This document shows positions 63,282 through 64,000 of a DNA stretch of 64,000 nt, one piece after another (within the stretch, counting starts at the first letter, position 1; the number at the start of each line of letters is the position of its first letter). Source of the stretch: Planctomycetota bacterium (GTDB taxonomy: Bacteria > Planctomycetota > PUPC01 > JACPCR01); the NCBI GenBank assembly GCA_016179685.1, contig JACPCR010000058.1, positions 1-64,000 on the forward strand, read 5' to 3'. The notes below the pieces were generated by a model, which saw nothing but the letters and a program-made list of their open reading frames with translations, made no database searches and was not told the DNA's origin. Both the position numbers and the translations under genes were made by a program.

Positions 63282-63600
63282 AATCGCACACGGAAGCGCA
63301 AGACGGAGGCCGAAGGAACAGGCGGCAATGCCGGGGCCGCCCGACGCTACGCCGCCGCCTGTCTTAGCCGCCGCGCACCTGTTCGCCGTGCCGGCACAGA
63401 CAGACACCACGGCGGAGGCAGGCCAGGCGCGCCCGCCCCGCGACCCCCGCTTACGTCTGAACTGCAGGTGCTCGGAAGAAATCCATTGACTTCACGACTC
63501 ACGTCACTAGACTTATTGTCATGCTTTGGCTGTGCCAGGCGAAGGATAACCGAGGTAGAATAACAAGTTAGCCGCTCAATGCTGCGGGGCCTAGTGTTCT
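63282..63600. other. Intergenic gap, nothing assigned
   Basis: GC-rich up to about 63480, then AT-richer just before the BrnT start. I see no gene or clear repeat of the families above. The stretch 63500-63600 probably carries the toxin-antitoxin promoter. Confidence 0.4.
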
Positions 63601-63873
63601 ATGCGCTTCGAATGGGACCCCGTCAAGGCCTCGGCGAATCTTCGAAAGCACGGCGTCTCGTTCGTTGAGGCCTCGACGGTCTTCCGCGATCTCCTGGCGA
63701 CCACCGGTGCTCATCCCGACCATTCAACAGGTGAGGAACGGTTTGCAACCTTCGGGGTTTCCACGTCAGCACGCCTACTCGTCGTTGCCCACCTTGATCG
63801 CGGCGACGCCATCCGAATCATCAGTGCACGCGTTGCGATACTCCATGAAAGGCGAATCTATGAAGAAGGCTGA
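63601..63873 (+). CDS. brnT: BrnT-family toxin
   Basis: The 90-residue protein has the BrnT pattern: FEWDPVKASANLRKHGVSF at the N terminus, HPDHSTGEERF in the middle and ISARVAILHERRIYEEG at the end. BrnT is a ribonuclease toxin of type II toxin-antitoxin systems. The next gene overlaps its end by 14 nt and encodes the partner. Key Lys/His/Arg residues appear to be present. Confidence 0.88.
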   Translation: MRFEWDPVKASANLRKHGVSFVEASTVFRDLLATTGAHPDHSTGEERFATFGVSTSARLLVVAHLDRGDAIRIISARVAILHERRIYEEG

Positions 63874-64000
63874 ACGGGACACCGATGAACTGAGGTCCGA
63901 GTACAAGCGTGCAGATTTCAAGACCCTGGTGCGTGGTAAGTATCACGCCCGAGTAACGAAAGTCTCCAATGTTGTAGTGCTTGACCCCGAAGTGGCGGCT
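63860..64000 (+). CDS. brnA: BrnA-type antitoxin, truncated by the window edge
   Basis: The ATG lies within the end of brnT. The 47 visible codons read MKKAERDTDELRSEYKR ... LVRGKYHAR ... VVVLDPEVAA, typical for the antitoxin partner of BrnT, which binds the toxin and represses the operon. The C-terminal DNA-binding part lies outside the window. Confidence 0.75.
   Translation, partial: MKKAERDTDELRSEYKRADFKTLVRGKYHARVTKVSNVVVLDPEVAA

Overview
The window is high-GC Gram-negative DNA, with outer-membrane barrel, lipoprotein and Tat signals. It carries two large functional blocks and an accessory middle. No rRNA, tRNA or other taxonomic marker is present, so the lineage cannot be fixed. Multihaem cytochromes, a Qrc-like quinol complex, NtrC/sigma-54 control, very large secreted proteins and a myxobacterial-type gene order for a polyunsaturated fatty acid (PUFA) synthase would fit a deltaproteobacterial/myxococcal or PVC-type (Planctomycetes, Verrucomicrobia, candidate phyla) anaerobe or facultative anaerobe. 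That placement is inference.

Region 1 (1-25415) is a respiratory island. After a block of hairpin and direct repeats (1-360), a sigma-54-type promoter (near 730-743) precedes an outer-membrane barrel, a 13-haem lipoprotein, a tetrahaem lipoprotein with a poly-Gly tether, a Tat-exported molybdopterin oxidoreductase, its four-cluster Fe-S subunit, a TorD-type chaperone, a multi-cluster Fe-S protein and a tetrahaem cytochrome. A second set follows: pentahaem cytochrome, Tat/lipobox molybdopterin-fold protein, Fe-S protein and NrfD membrane subunit. It looks like a Qrc-type menaquinol:cytochrome complex that could feed the periplasmic cytochromes. A histidine kinase with a possible CX4CH haem site and an NtrC-family activator come next. 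After a 1.6 kb gap with repeats and a decayed Rpn-type gene, a second sigma-54-type promoter (20252-20265) precedes two small membrane proteins, another NrfD protein and system II cytochrome c assembly proteins (ResB, CcsA), which the many c-type haems would need.

Region 2 (25740-35249) is accessory: a GH106-like glycoside hydrolase, a short-chain dehydrogenase, a Cu+ P-type ATPase, an NAD-dependent epimerase/dehydrogenase, an exported protein of unknown function, a double-DUF350 membrane protein and a phytanoyl-CoA-dioxygenase-like enzyme.

Region 3 (35824-63281) is a lipid/hydrocarbon locus. It holds pfaD (enoyl reductase), a 2221-residue PfaA-type synthase (KS-AT-ACP-ACP-KR-DH), a decayed VapBC toxin-antitoxin pair, a 2341-residue PfaC-type synthase (KS-CLF-AT-DH-DH), a 1766-residue secreted beta-rich protein on the other strand, and a complete oleA-oleB-oleC-oleD set for head-to-head olefin formation. 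The linkage of an iterative polyunsaturated acyl synthase to all four ole genes suggests a dedicated route to long-chain polyunsaturated hydrocarbons. The window ends in a BrnT/BrnA toxin-antitoxin pair, the second gene cut by the window edge.

A family of hairpins with a common apical stem (AAGTGC - four bases - GCACTT, with variation) but different basal stems recurs in at least a dozen intergenic places, often right after stop codons. It is the most striking non-coding pattern in the window.
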